Source: Antedon mediterranea
Lineage: Eukaryota; Echinodermata; Crinoidea; Comatulida; Antedonidae
Direction of reading: 5' to 3'
DNA: 64,000 nucleotides
NCBI RefSeq assembly: GCF_964355755.1
Contig: NC_092674.1
Coordinates: 14,387,001 to 14,451,000, forward strand
Part shown: positions 1-12,000 of the stretch, in pieces
Numbering within the stretch: the first letter of the stretch is position 1
How the letters are laid out: each line of letters opens with the position of its first letter
Notes under the pieces: generated by a model
Databases searched by the model: none
The model's input: only the letters and a program-made list of their open reading frames with translations
What the model was told of the DNA's origin: nothing
Translations under genes and position numbers: made by a program

Positions 1-835
1 AATGTTTGGAGTATCAACCTTGACTTCAACTGATGGACGTGCTGTCTATAACGCAAAAGCTAAAGAGACCTCTCATTCAACGTCATCTCTAAAGTGAAAC
101 TATTTGCCAATTATTGCATTCATAACACAATTCCAAGTACTGAAGACGCTGGAAATTGCAAACAGACTTTGTAAGTGAACGAGAAAAAGGTGTTAAAATG
201 CTACTAAATGCTTCTCCGTGAGAGTTAAACACAGGAAGACACCAATCATATACGAACACCATCCTTTCTAGTATTTGTACTCAGTCAAGTTAGATTGGTC
301 AACCCATATAAACTAAATCACCAATAAAGCAAACAGAATACTAAGATTGCGCAACATAAATCTATATAGTACAATTGTAGTAGGAATATTAAACTTATAG
401 CTTATAAATATCTTATTCGACCTAAGCTTGAGTAATGTTTTGACGCTTGGCCAAATCACGCATCGGACATGTACAAGCTATATTTGCAGCTAAACACATA
501 GCACAATAATACGAGGATGCTTCGATGCAACCATTAGCCTAATTTTTGGTGATTTTATGGATTTTAGCACCGTGACCTCTGACTACAGTTGATACAAATT
601 GTTGCTCATTGTTTATGTTAGATATTATCCTATTATATGCCTAGATAGATATTAGGCCATGTTATTATTATATAGGCCAGGAACTTTGTTAACGTCTATA
701 TTTTGTATGGTAAATACACATACGCCCGTATTCTTAAACCGGACTTTAGTCGTAGTTCGAGCTAAAACTTGATGAATGACATCATTTTAATTCATAAACA
801 AAACTTCAACTAAATCGGCGACGAAATCAGGCCAA
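1..835. repeat. Duplicated segment, copy 1
   Basis: About 835 bp that reappear in the same orientation at 13547-14388 with scattered substitutions and small indels. It starts at or before the window edge. No coding potential is visible. The right part overlaps the left end of a TIR element (721-1533), so the duplication carried part of that element with it. Confidence 0.85.
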
Positions 836-1533
836 CCTCGGCTAAATCGAGACGGATTTTGATCGATGGCGCAGGCTAAATCGCCGACTAAATGGTATTT
901 AAACGAGGTTTATAAAAAAATATGACAGTCGTTGAGTTTTTATATTGGCCAGATATTGAAGAATGAAATATCTATTTTTATATTAGTTGAATTAAATATG
1001 CATTGGTATAATGTTGATGCAAATCATGTTTATTTACAACCTTATACAAATTACATAAATTTCTTCACGCAAGTCCGCGATAGAACGTTTATAGCGCTTT
1101 CTTGTCACACTATGATGTACGTGATTCGTCGCGATCATACTTTGTTGGAGGCCTATAAAATATGGAAGTTTTTGTTTGTTGTTACTGAAAAGTACTTTAC
1201 TTTTAAATTAATACTGATCTTGTTTCTATAATAAACGATTAAGATTATATTTCATGTATAGTCCTGATGCGTAAAAAGTTTTGTTATAACAAAATGGAAA
1301 GTGATATTAATGCGCAAAATTTCGTTATTTATCATTGGCCCATTTTAATTTATGATATTTATTAAAATAGCCTTTGTTACCCAGACGTGTAAAACTCGAC
1401 TAAAGCTCGACTTCATTAAGACAAACTGCAAACTTCTTCTATGAATCGACTTTGAAGTATTAGCTCAAACTAGTACTTTTTGAAGTCGAAGTTCGAACTA
1501 TGACTAAAGTTCGGTTTAAGAATAACGGGCGTA
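721..1533. mobile_element. Non-autonomous TIR element
   Basis: The first ~40 bp (start TACGCCCGT, then TTCTTAAACCGGACTTTAG) recur as an imperfect inverted copy at about 1494-1533, giving ~0.8 kb between TIRs. No transposase is recognisable; a 99-codon open frame at 932-1231 has no recognisable motif. The outer TA may be target duplication or element. The duplicate at 14275-14388 keeps only the left end. Confidence 0.7.
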
Positions 1534-2232
1534 AATGGCTATTTAAATTATATGGAGTAGGGAAATATATTATAAAGAGCGTTACCTTCGCAATAAGCAA
1601 TTCAAAGTTTAATATTTTAAATGTGAACGTACCCCCCCCCCCCCCTCCCCTAATTCATCAAATGTGCCATGACAAGGACAGTAATCGGTGATACCATTCA
1701 AAACACACATTTGGCTTTGATTAAATTTAATTCAATAGTTTGGAGTCATTTTATAACAAGTAATTTCCAGGGTTCGAATTGTATACGATTAATAATTCAA
1801 CGTATCTGTATTATTTGTTCATGTAGTCGACATGTATGCTGTTGTACACACAGCCTTGCTTACACTTATTTATTTACGCCTAAACTTCACTACAGTACAA
1901 TAGAACCTCTCTTAATTTTCGAACACCCCTATTCAGGGAACGAGAACTCAGACTGCTAAAAGAAACAACACTACAAAAGCAAACAGGGATTAAGAACTCT
2001 AACTGAGAAAGAAACAAAATCATAAAAGCAAATACAAAAAATGACTAAATAATTATATTCATCATTATTAATACAAAACTTCGGTACTTTCTCTGGTTCG
2101 AAATTTGTTATTGGATAATCGTTGGTTGCTAAATTTTCAATTCTTCTAGATTTATTCAGTCAGTCCAGATCAATTATTAAGAGACAATTATCGAAAGGTG
2201 AGGTTCCAAAGGTGACCTTTTATTAGGTGTTC
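1534..2232. other. Intergenic or intronic, no gene seen
   Basis: AT-rich sequence with a C homopolymer at about 1631-1645. Open frames here are short and motif-free. Confidence 0.5.
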
Positions 2233-2283
2233 TTTGTATTCTAAAACCATCTGTGGGCGCGACCTAGATGGTACGCGAGCGAA
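2233..2283 (+). mobile_element. Helitron-like 3' end fragment
   Basis: Matches the terminal 50 bp of the Helitron-like family seen at 33350-33398, 50216 and 61466: AACCATCTGTGGG, then CCTAGATGGTACGCGAGCG. It stops inside the terminal hairpin loop, close to where the 33.4-kb copy also stops. Confidence 0.6.
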
Positions 2284-2934
2284 TTGAGCAATACGTCTAG
2301 TATTATTAAATATCGTCAACAAAATGATAATGTTACTACTGGACAAGTGGTGGCCAATATAAACATAATAATAACCACCAAATATAATTATTGTTACTCA
2401 CTCTACCCGAAGACAATTCCTAAACGAATCGGATAGAGCAAAAGACAAGCAATGCACCAAACGTTGCCACTTTTAAGAATAAATTGAACACCATTAAAGA
2501 TGTATTGTCCCCCTGAACAAACATTTTTTTTTTTTAAAGGCCATTTTAATGATACATAAAAGTTATTCACTTTGAAAAAAAATTGGATCAAAAAAAAAAT
2601 TATTTACCTTAGAAAATCGTAATTTAAAGTAAAAAATAGTCAACCGGAAGTCGGTTGGCTGGCAGCTAGCTGGCTTCCGGTTTAAATTAACCCTTGACCT
2701 GAATTAGCTTATGAATTATGCATATTGTATGATTCTTGTGCGTGTATGTGACCTCTAGGTCATCAGAAAAAAAATACGACGTGATATGGCGAGACGACGA
2801 TGTGGGAAAGTTCTGTAGTTTAACAACAAAAAAACAACTCCTACTTGAAGAAAAGACTATGGCTAGGCCCTAGCATATTGGTAAGTAAGAACTGTAGTTT
2901 CTATGGTGCAGCTTTGTTAGTTAGTATAGGAAGC

Positions 2935-2970
2935 CTAGCTAGCCCATTACAGCTGTAATGGGCTAGCTAG
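2935..2970. repeat. 36-bp perfect palindrome
   Basis: Two 18-bp arms meet with no spacer (CTAGCTAGCCCATTACAG followed by its exact reverse complement). It lies inside TTAA element unit 1. Confidence 0.9.
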
Positions 2971-3202
2971 TGTACTATCCCCTATCTATTGGCTAGCTAG
3001 GCCTAGAGTAGTAGCTAGTCTAGTAGTAGTAGTAGTACTAGGCCTAGTTGTAGGCCTGAGTGAGGGTTCACCCTGAGTGAGTAGCAGGCCTAGCTAATAC
3101 TAATAGATACAACTTGTAAGCCTTATTAATACTTATTGCCAACCTAGCTTTAAATAGGATTAGGCCTATAACATTAATCTGTGAGCATGGAGTAAGGAAT
3201 AA

Positions 3203-3255
3203 GGTTTTAGCATGGAGGTATAAAAATAAAATATTTTATACCTCCATGGTTTTAT
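3203..3255. mobile_element. Micro-hairpin insertion (37 bp) with direct repeats
   Basis: A hairpin at 3211-3247 (CATGGAGGTATAAAA facing its inverted copy, ~8-nt loop) lies between GGTTTTAG (3203-3210) and GGTTTTAT (3248-3255), 7 of 8 bases matching. The arm core CATGGAGGT...ACCTCCAT is shared with the insertion at 54930-54953. Confidence 0.55.
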
Positions 3256-3784
3256 TGTGACTTGTGTGAATTTCGACACCACCAACTCGTCTTATTTTTA
3301 GTATAATACTATAATATTTAATAATAATCTTTAATTTATCATTATTCATATCACTTTTCATTCATTTTAAAACATATAATTTTCTTTTCTATGTAGAGTT
3401 TGTGATTAAAAAAAATTATACATAAAAGCAGCAAAACTCAAAAAGCGAAAACTTGTGAATGGCTGCCAAAAATAGAAAATAAGGTCACCACCAGGGCCAG
3501 GAGAGATTATGGTGCTTGGTTTTTCCTTCATGATTAATTAGATTTTAATGCTAATATAAATTTGTGAAAATTGTAACTAGGCCTATACTGTACATCCAAT
3601 AATGTAATTATTTTAGAGAAAATGACCAAATAATCTAAGTTAAATATTTTTTGGAATGTGTACTTTACAGTACTTAGTACCGTTATGTTGAAAATTCTTC
3701 CAAAGCAATAACGTTCAAACCAACATTCACACAATTAAACTTTTTATGTACATATTTTAATAAATAATGTCTTTCTTTTAATAG

Positions 3785-4021
3785 GTATTAACACACTTGA
3801 ATGAACAATATGAGCAAGTAGTGGAAAATGGTGAAGAAATCAACACAAAATGTGGTAGCAACATTCACAATATTTATTTGAACGTTTCTTACTATGACAC
3901 TTTAAAATGGATGAACAATCACAGAAGACAAGCTATTGCTGTAATGCCACAATTAACACATCAATTAATAGTTGAAAATAAATTGTCAACAATAATGCAG
4001 AAATTCAATGAAATATACTAG
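3785..4021 (+). CDS. Terminal exon of an unidentified TTAA-element protein
   Basis: An open frame follows a good acceptor (T-rich tract ending TTTTAATAG at 3784) and runs 78 codons to TAG at 4019-4021. It is hydrophilic, with no recognised domain. A recognisable but degraded copy, preceded by an even better acceptor (run of T then CAG), occupies the same place in the second TTAA element (7053-7295), so the segment belongs to the element rather than to a host gene. The upstream exons were not found. Product unknown; possibly the C-terminus of a transposase or accessory protein. Confidence 0.45.
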   Translation, partial: VLTHLNEQYEQVVENGEEINTKCGSNIHNIYLNVSYYDTLKWMNNHRRQAIAVMPQLTHQLIVENKLSTIMQKFNEIY

Positions 4022-5326
4022 TAATTAACTCATTTTTTACTGTACTGTACTGTAAATCTTCACACATTAAAATGATGGTGATTTTATCTCATGTACTGTA
4101 GTAGTATTTTTTATTTATTTAATGCTGTATACAAATGTTATTGCTCTAATTATGAAAACTATACAACATTTTAAAAGCTGGAAAACAACCAACACATTTG
4201 CCTAATGCTTTATGATAGTCATCCAATATTTATCTTGTGTTCCACTACCGAGTCTACTGCCAGTTGCCTTTAAAATGCTGTATGGGTGTAACTTCTGTTC
4301 CAGTCTTCATTAGCTTAAGTCTATAAATTGAAAAACAATGATGTATAAATACAAAAGTCAAATAGAAAAGTTAAATATTTCACAATTTATTGCATACATA
4401 TAATTATTATTTCTGTACATGAATCTGAAGTTTTCAATTTGGGGTACTAATGTACAGTAAGGAATCCCTGAAAAGTGCATCTCCTCCCTAAAAAAGGCCT
4501 ATTCTAATTACTAGTGTTTTCGTTTTGGTTGCTATCAACAACAATCTATTCTACCGTCAACTTCTTTGGTACTGTATGCTGATCATTTTCCAAATGTTCG
4601 TTTTTTGACTTCAAAATTAATTCGAGCTCCAAATGTATATCAGTGGTACATCAACATAGTAGGCCTATTTCCTGTAGCTAGTTGTGGAGTGATGGCTTAG
4701 CTAGGTGAGTACGACATATAGGACCTAGCTAGGCCTCAAAGTGGGTTCCCGTCTACTTTTCTGACCCGATTATCTGCCTGCCTACAGCTGCTGCTACACT
4801 ACACTACACAGTAGTAAACTACAGTACTAACTAGGCCTAGGCCCTACTAGACAGTAGAAGTAGGCTTATATTATAGCCCTAGCCTAGATAGCTAAGCCTA
4901 TAACTATACGCCAAAAACTATTATAGGAGGATGTGTCATTCATCTAAAATAGAATTCTACTTACCAGCAAATTAACGGCAGAGCTTTTTACATCATACCA
5001 TCAGGGAAACCCCAGCACTTTCTTCTGTTCTTCGCACATGTTTGTTTACGTGGTGAACAGATCGGATCTCCCCTGTTTGGATACTCATTAACATATCATG
5101 CATATTTATGAGCTGTTAGCTAACCATCGTTATTTTGGAATTTCTGAACTTATGAGTTCGAAAAAATGGTAAACTTATTTTGATTTTTTATAAGCGAAAT
5201 CAATATTTTTTTCGGATTTTTTTTCGGCGAAAGTGAATAACTTTATTATAACTACAAAATGGTCTATTCAAAATTTGATTTTTTTCATCTTTATTTTTCA
5301 TGTTTTGGGGGACAATACAACTTTAA

Positions 5327-5818
5327 CAATTAATTTCGTAAAAGCATATTTTGTCATTAATTATCCTTTTTTTTAATTGTTTGCTCTTTTTGGAAGTCAA
5401 CAATACTAATACAGATATATGTAACTTGTATTATCATATTTTTGTGACGTCGTTTGTGGTACACAATACTTAGTTGCATATTTTCCACCTGTGGGTTGGT
5501 TTAAATAGACGAGGTATTTGTAAAAGGAAAAGTTAGGTTGTGCACAACGAATGAATAAAGTGAACGGTACCAAGTAAGATGTATTGTTTATTTATATTCT
5601 AAGCATAACAATATAAGCACTTTATTAGTTTATTAGTCGCTGTTTGCGTTTTTTCACGTTCGAACACGGTATCGTTGACCTAAACGCAACTCTATTAAAC
5701 TGTTCGCCGAGTGTCGCATTGATTGCAACACACTGCGTTGATTGCAAGGTAGCAAACGCCGCCAAGACAATGTAATGTACATTGGCGCAATGTTCCGGGA
5801 GTGTGCAGTTTAGTGTTT
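5327..5818. other. Spacer between TTAA elements, no gene seen
   Basis: Locally more CpG-rich around 5640-5810 (several ACG and CGC words), but no open frame or splice-flanked exon was recognised. Confidence 0.4.
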
Positions 5819-6213
5819 ACATTTTGTTGATAAGTCAGTCTGTGGAGCACATGCTTAGGAAGTTAATAATGTTTCTTTTCTTTTAGTTTTAAAGTTTTAA
5901 ATTTATAATTCGCCTTCAATTATCGTACGAAGGAAGAAAAATTAAATCCACCACTTTTAAACAAGATGATTTGAGCAGAGGCAGATCAACGAAATTATTC
6001 TTAAATTATCAATATGTCGGGGAATAAACCCGGACTAGTGTTTTAACATATGTGTGGTTAGGCCTACATTACAAAATTATAGTGGGAACCGAATACATTT
6101 TCGTCGCATTGTTGTAAATAGGGGGTGGAAGTGCAAAATTGATAGATTAGCTTTTTGCACTTGGCATGCTCTCTTCATTGTTCTGCAACTTCATTTATTC
6201 GTTTAAAAAATAA
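5819..6213. repeat. Dispersed repeat A, copy 1
   Basis: About 400 bp starting ATTTTGTTGATAAGTCAG that recur in the same orientation at 22843-23286, ending in both copies near an A-rich tract after TTTATTCG. It is non-coding; a SINE or MITE is possible. It abuts the second TTAA element, whose left TIR is missing. Confidence 0.75.
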
Positions 6214-7052
6214 CGAATAGGCCATTTTAATTGCACATAAAAGTTATTCACTTTGAACTCAAATTGGATCGAAAAGAAAAATTATTTACTCGAGAAAATC
6301 GTAATTTAAAGCAAAAATTAACCAACCGGAAGCTATTTGTCTGGAAGACAAACGTGTTCCGGTTTAATTTAACCCTTGACCTGAGTTAGCTCATAAATAT
6401 TCATATTGTATGGATACATCGTGTGGATGATGGTTCTCTTGCTCAACAAACAGCCAACAACGCGACGATGGCAATGCATAGAGAGAGTCGAGTAGTGACG
6501 TTGACGCGAGACGATAGACTATAGCTAGCACTGTAGCAGAATACTAAGTAGAACTGCGGTTGGTAACTTTGATGTTGAATCTTATTTATTTAGGTGAGTT
6601 TTTGTTTCGCTAGAAGGAGAGGCCTAGTTAGGCCTAGGCTAGGCCCGAATTTGCTGCTACTGTACTAGCCTAGGCCTAGTAGTACTAGCACAACCACATG
6701 GCAGGCAGTTTCGGGTAGCCTTACCTGCTGCCTCCTTCTGTTTCTAGAAGTAGAGGTAGGCCTAGGCTAGGCAGTACACTGCTAGCTAGGGCTAGACCAC
6801 CACCAGGAGGGGTGTATTTTTGGTTTATAATTTTTTTTTTCCATCATGATGAATTGGTTTAATTTGTTAGGATTTCAACTATCTATTCTGCAGAGAAAAT
6901 TACCAAATAAATCTAAATATTGTTTTGGATGTTTTTACTGTACAGTATTTTAAAAATATTTTCTGCATCAAATGCAATAGCTTCAAATCAACATTTGCAC
7001 AATTAACCATTTTGTGCAGATATTTTGATACAAATTTCTTCTTTTTTTTCAG

Positions 7053-7295
7053 GTATTAACATTGATTGAACAATAAGAGCAAGTGAAGTAGTGAGAAACA
7101 CAAAATGTACCGTACAGAGTGGCAACATTCACAAATTTATTGAAACATTTCTTACTATTAAAATGACACTTTGTAATGGATATGAGCGATCTTAGAAGAC
7201 TATAGCTGCCGTAATTACTGCCACAATCAACACATTGATATTAGTAGACAAATTGACACAAAAAACAATACAGGAATTCAATAAGATATACTGTA
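7053..7295 (+). pseudogene. Degraded copy of the TTAA-element terminal exon
   Basis: Begins after CAG at 7050-7052 with the same GTATTAACA as the exon at 3785. Homology is clear along its length but frameshifts and stops break the frame. It supports the unit 1 exon as a real element-encoded segment. Confidence 0.55.
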
Positions 7296-7885
7296 ACTGT
7301 ATATATATATAAATTTTATTAACTCCTTTTGCACTGTAATATTTACAGTAACATTATGAAGTGTAAGTAAAATTGAAGAATTTATTCTGTGTACTGTTTT
7401 AGTAGTATTTTTTATTTATTGAATGTTTACAAAATATTATACTGTACAAATATTATTGCTTTATAAAAAAAATTATACATTTTACAAGCTGAACAGGAAC
7501 ATACTGGCCGAATGCAGCATCACAAATATTTTTCTTGCAATATCCAATCATATTCCAATACAGAGTCTATCTTGAGTTGTCTTTATGAAGTACGAATGTG
7601 ACCTCTGTTCCAGTCTTCATCAGCTCAACGTCTTTAAATAAAAAATTTTAAATAATGATGTATAAATAAGTTAAATATTTCACAAAATCTAAAGTTTTTA
7701 ATTTCGGCAAAGTACGAAAACCTGGAATTTGGTATTTAGAAATAGGTCTAGATCATGCACATTTTGTACAAAATGTGGGCTAGTGAAATTGCTTGCTTTG
7801 ACATATAAGTAGGCCTACACTAACTTTTTATGGTAAAACACATTACAACTTAATAAAGAGAAAACAAGTACAGTATTTGACTTAC

Positions 7886-8035
7886 TACAGTACAGAGTAA
7901 CATGGTAAAGAACAGTAGTTTGTGTTGTAAAATGGCTAAGCTGGCTTTTCCCCTCTGTCTACTTGTACTTGCTGCTGGAGGAAGGTTCTCAACTTCAGGC
8001 TTGTTGTAAGTTGTATTGTATTGTAACCATTTTCC
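7886..8035 (-). CDS. Possible internal exon, product unknown
   Basis: An open 50-codon block bounded by an acceptor (TTTTTTCAG ending at 8036) and a consensus donor (GTAAGT at 7885-7880); both junctions are phase 0. The peptide has a basic patch (STSRQRGK) followed by a hydrophobic stretch ending LLCTV. It lies inside TTAA element unit 2 on the opposite strand from that element's conserved exon, and unit 1 has no obvious counterpart. It could be a downstream exon of the ankyrin gene (also phase 0 and minus strand), but it carries no ankyrin motif. Confidence 0.3.
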
Positions 8036-8932
8036 CTGAAAAAATGTTTGTTTTATTTTTATCATAAAACTAGTTAAACAAGATTCAACTGTAAATTATG
8101 TATATGGTACAGCAGACTGGCTGTATTTTCGGATTGATGGCCTAGCCTAGGCCAGTCTATGAAGAGTACAATGTAAAGGGCCTAGCTGGGCATTTTCTGC
8201 AGGGACCCAATTGTCCCAGCAGCCTGCCTGCTCTACTACGATACTACTACTAGCCTATGCCTATGCATGTATTATTCTAGGCCTACGTCTGTCTAGTTTG
8301 CGTTATATATATAATTATTATATTTAAAATAACCGTCTAGGCCTACTTACCGACAAATTAACAGCTTAGCTTTACATACGATCAGGGGAAACCCCCAGTC
8401 GCGTCGATCTCTGGGTGTTTGTACAACGTGCATCATCCATGTTTGTTAGATCAGATCCCAGCTGTGTCGATGCTCATTAACATATCATGCATATTTATGA
8501 GTTAGCTCTATCGGCCTAAATTTTGAGCTGACAAGTTGGGAAAATTGATTAACTTATTTTGTTTTTTTTCTTAGCGAAATTAATAATTTTTTCGGATTTT
8601 TTTTTGGCGAAAGTGAACAACTTTATTATAGCTACAATATGGTCTATTCAAAATTTGATTTAATTGATCTTCATTTTTCATGTTTTGGGGGACAATACAA
8701 CTTTAACCATGACGAGGCAGCAGTGTTCCGAACCATGTGAGGGATACAACCGTGCAGTTCTCGACAATTTAGTCATCCTCGCCAAAAAAAAATGGTCTGT
8801 AATATGACCCGCGATGATCTTGCTTCATTTAGGTATGTTATTATTGGCACGCCCTTTAAATTGTAAAATTAAACACTTTTTTAAATCACACTGAATTATA
8901 TAGCACATATTATTTATGTGTGTAACACTTAC

Positions 8933-9031
8933 TTTGGTCTGAAGATCCAATTTAGCACCTTCCTTGAGCAAAATGGAGCAAACATCTGTGTGGCCGTTTT
9001 GTGCAGCCACATATAAAGGTGACGTTCCATT
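8933..9031 (-). CDS. Ankyrin-repeat exon (99 bp)
   Basis: An exact 99-bp phase-0 exon: acceptor ATATTTCAG, donor GTAAGT. It encodes one complete 33-residue ankyrin repeat (NGTSPLYVAAQNGHTDVC, then SILLKEGAKLDLQTK). The family consensus G-x-TPL-x-x-AA-x-x-GH and LL-x-x-GA are all visible. It matches in length and phase the exon at 23648-23550 and is taken as the next exon of the same minus-strand gene. Ankyrin repeats mediate protein-protein binding; a specific role cannot be read here. Later exons were not identified with confidence. Confidence 0.85.
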
Positions 9032-12000
9032 CTGAAATATTACAAACATTATGTTATAGTATTTTCTCTCTCTAAACAAAGTATTATAATATTGTCCTGG
9101 AATCAATACGATGTGATCATTTAAAAATGACGTTATAGATTTAAATAATGCTACATTGTTAAATTCTATAAAAATTATCAACCATTGATGTTTTCTTTAA
9201 GATAATGTATTGTATACGTATTCATTTGTCTTTCTTGTATAACCTTTTTTATAGTATTTTATAAATGTAAAACAAATAAGTGTTTTTTTTTTTTCATCCG
9301 CTAGTGCTAACTAGTCTGAGTGTAAATTATGATAAAGTGACGTTTGAACTGGCAGTTACAGCTAATATATGCAGGCTCCAAATTCTGTTCAGGTAACACA
9401 TTTGGACTGCTAAATTCTTACTATTGGTTTAATTTTACCGCTACTTGGAGGGAATATGTTTTTTTAAAGTGGTTTATAAAATCTCAATTCATATTAATTT
9501 ATTGTATCATTTTGCATAAAATACAATTCAAAAACAGAAAACTGAAAAACCACGACATATCATTCTCTAACATTCAGTGCCCTAAAGGCATAAATGGTAA
9601 CAATGATTACGGAATCTTTTACGAGAGGTAATGGACCTTTTCTTTGAACGTTGAGATAGTGCATTGAATATGTTGGGTCTTGCAAAATTTAATGTGTTTC
9701 CTCAGTAAAGTCTCTAATAAAAATGAATCAAATTGAGATCTGCTCAATTATAAGTACAGTAGTCTTATACGTGAAGCATAACAAACAATACGTTCCAGCT
9801 AATTCTTACATGTGGTCCCGGTAAACTATAAAACAATGAATAATGAGAATACTTTCAATTACAGATTTATAACAAAAGACGTATGACTAATGGAAGGGTT
9901 AACTCCTAAATATTTGAGTCTACCAGGGAAGAGTTAAATTACAACTCTCAATTAACTCTTCCCTGAGTCTACGCAACAGAAGCCTAGTTGATACTCTCGG
10001 TAATGAGGTCGTGCCATTTAAGGTCACTAGTGATTTATTTGCAATCTTAACTTCAGAGTGGGTACCGTACCGTATTTAATTTTGTAGGTGATTTTTCTTT
10101 TTTGTGGGTTACTGTATGGGTTGAAAATACTGTATGGGTTGATAAATACTGTATGGGTTGAAAAGGTCGTAAGATGGTAGTTTATTAGTATAGAGTACTG
10201 AAAACCATAATAGTAGGTAACATTTGTATTTGAGGGCGTTTTATTTGACACGACAGAGCATCTGAACTCGCCAAAAACGTACCGTATCACAATGTAGTAT
10301 ATTTTAAATTTTGACATGACATAATAAACAATGAAAGTTCTTTCTAACAGAATTTTTTTCTCGGGTTACTCGGATGCCGTATTTTTTTTTTTTTTTTATT
10401 TATTGTAATGCGCCGTGTTCTTTATATCTTTGATTGTATATTGTTTTTCAATAAGCCGTGCGGAGGATTCAGGTAATTTCTCTTAGTATTAAAGGGTAAC
10501 ACCGCGGCTTTAAAATGTATATTGCTTATTATAAAATATAAACCTTTTAATCAACATTGGTAATAACCGTGCCTAATTTTAGACAGCACTCAGGCAAAAG
10601 TTAAGTCGCTTTTAAAAAAAAAAGTTTTTCTATAAGACAATACCAAAGTACGCATGTGGTGAGGTGGAACTAATTCGCCTTAAACATAATATTTTAAAAT
10701 ATCATAATTAAACTCAACTATTTAAATAGCTGATAATTAGAGATGTGCGCGCGTACAAATTAACAATCTAAATTAATATTTATTTACTAAAGCTAACAGT
10801 ATATTTTTTGTATGCGAGAAACGTTGTTGTTGGGATCACACTATGTGGTTGGTGTAACTCAGGATCGGGCACAGGGGCTTCCCGGGCAACACCATTAATT
10901 TCATACTAAATGTTTTTTTGCCAATAAATTAAAATTTAGATCCAATTTCATCATATATAAGAGCCTATGTAAATTGACAATTAACCATCAGTCAACAATA
11001 CCGCTCTCAGATATATAATATGTAGATAATTATGTTTCTGAACATGCACAGAATGAATTTCTGACTGTTTAGATTGCTTGTGCATCATGCGAAGGTATAT
11101 CTTCATGTCCCATGTCCGTAATTTTGGGCCAATAATACGGAAGTTCCGAACTTTGAAATAACAGTGTTAAAATGCTTATCCTATAGATATATATTGCGTC
11201 TTACCGGCGGAAAAAATATGCGGTATACGATCGGTATTGCTGTTTACTACGTAGCCCGATATAGAGTGTCATTTCCGGCGGTGAACTATGGGTGCCATTT
11301 ATCGTGAATTTTACGTGCGAGAGTACCTTTCCGGCCATCTAGGGGTGTCATTTAACAAAATTCGCTCACCCCAGCCCCCCCCCCCCCCCCATGGTGGGGC
11401 ATGTGGTGCAAATGCTCGGTCCCGACAGCCCTGGATTCTTGGGCAACCCCATTAAAATGGTTCTGCGACCGCCCTTCTTCACACTAACGATATATTGAAA
11501 CATTATGTTAATTAGTCTCCTTTACATAGAACTTTGTCATATGCGATTATATATCATGGTACTGAGGATTATATTATTATTTTAACCGAATTAGACATTT
11601 GTCATATACGATGATTTTAAATCAATGTTTGCATCATGTTATGAGGTGTAGTAGTGTTATATTATTATTGTAACCGAATTAACATTTTGAAAGTTTTATA
11701 GAATACAAATACTGGTTCGTAATGTCCGACACTAAACATGGCCATGCAATTAATACTAAACATTGTATTACATTGACATGTCAGAATGTTATAATTTACT
11801 TGGTATCGAAACTATACTAAATGACCAAAAGGTGACATACACTTTTGTCAAATCATATCCTGTTTTGTATCGTTGGATAGATTTACACTATGAAATTATT
11901 TTAACAATAATATTGTTTGTATATTATACGTATGGTGTAGTCATTCTTTGTTTTTCATTGAAAGTAATGGTAAATGTATGATTTGTATAGTGTCCCATAT

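Larger units (their letters stand above)
2498..5322 (+). mobile_element. TTAA-flanked TIR element, unit 1
   Basis: A 2.8-kb element between two TTAA sites (2494-2497 and 5323-5326). The left end AGATGTATTGTCCCCC is mirrored at the right as an inverted AGTTGTATTGTCCCCC, and the subterminal stretch around GTTATTCACTTT is also inverted at the two ends. It shares order and sequence with 6214-8702 and ends with the short element at 51921-52156. TTAA target use is typical of piggyBac and Kolobok elements; no transposase was recognised, so the superfamily is open. It contains one clean terminal exon (3785-4021), a 36-bp perfect palindrome and many TAGGCCTA words. Confidence 0.8.
6214..8702 (+). mobile_element. 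TTAA-type element, unit 2 (left end lost)
   Basis: Shares with 2498-5322 the subterminal stretch (GGCCATTTTAATT, GTTATTCACTTT), an AACCGGAAG inverted motif, the internal exon region and the right end (GGGGGACAATACAACT then TTAA at 8703-8706). The outermost ~30 bp of the left TIR are absent, replaced at the junction with dispersed repeat A. Divergence from unit 1 is substantial, so both copies are old. Confidence 0.75.

Noticed and set aside
932-1231. 99-codon plus-strand frame
   Set aside because: Lies within a non-autonomous TIR element; no motif and no splice context.
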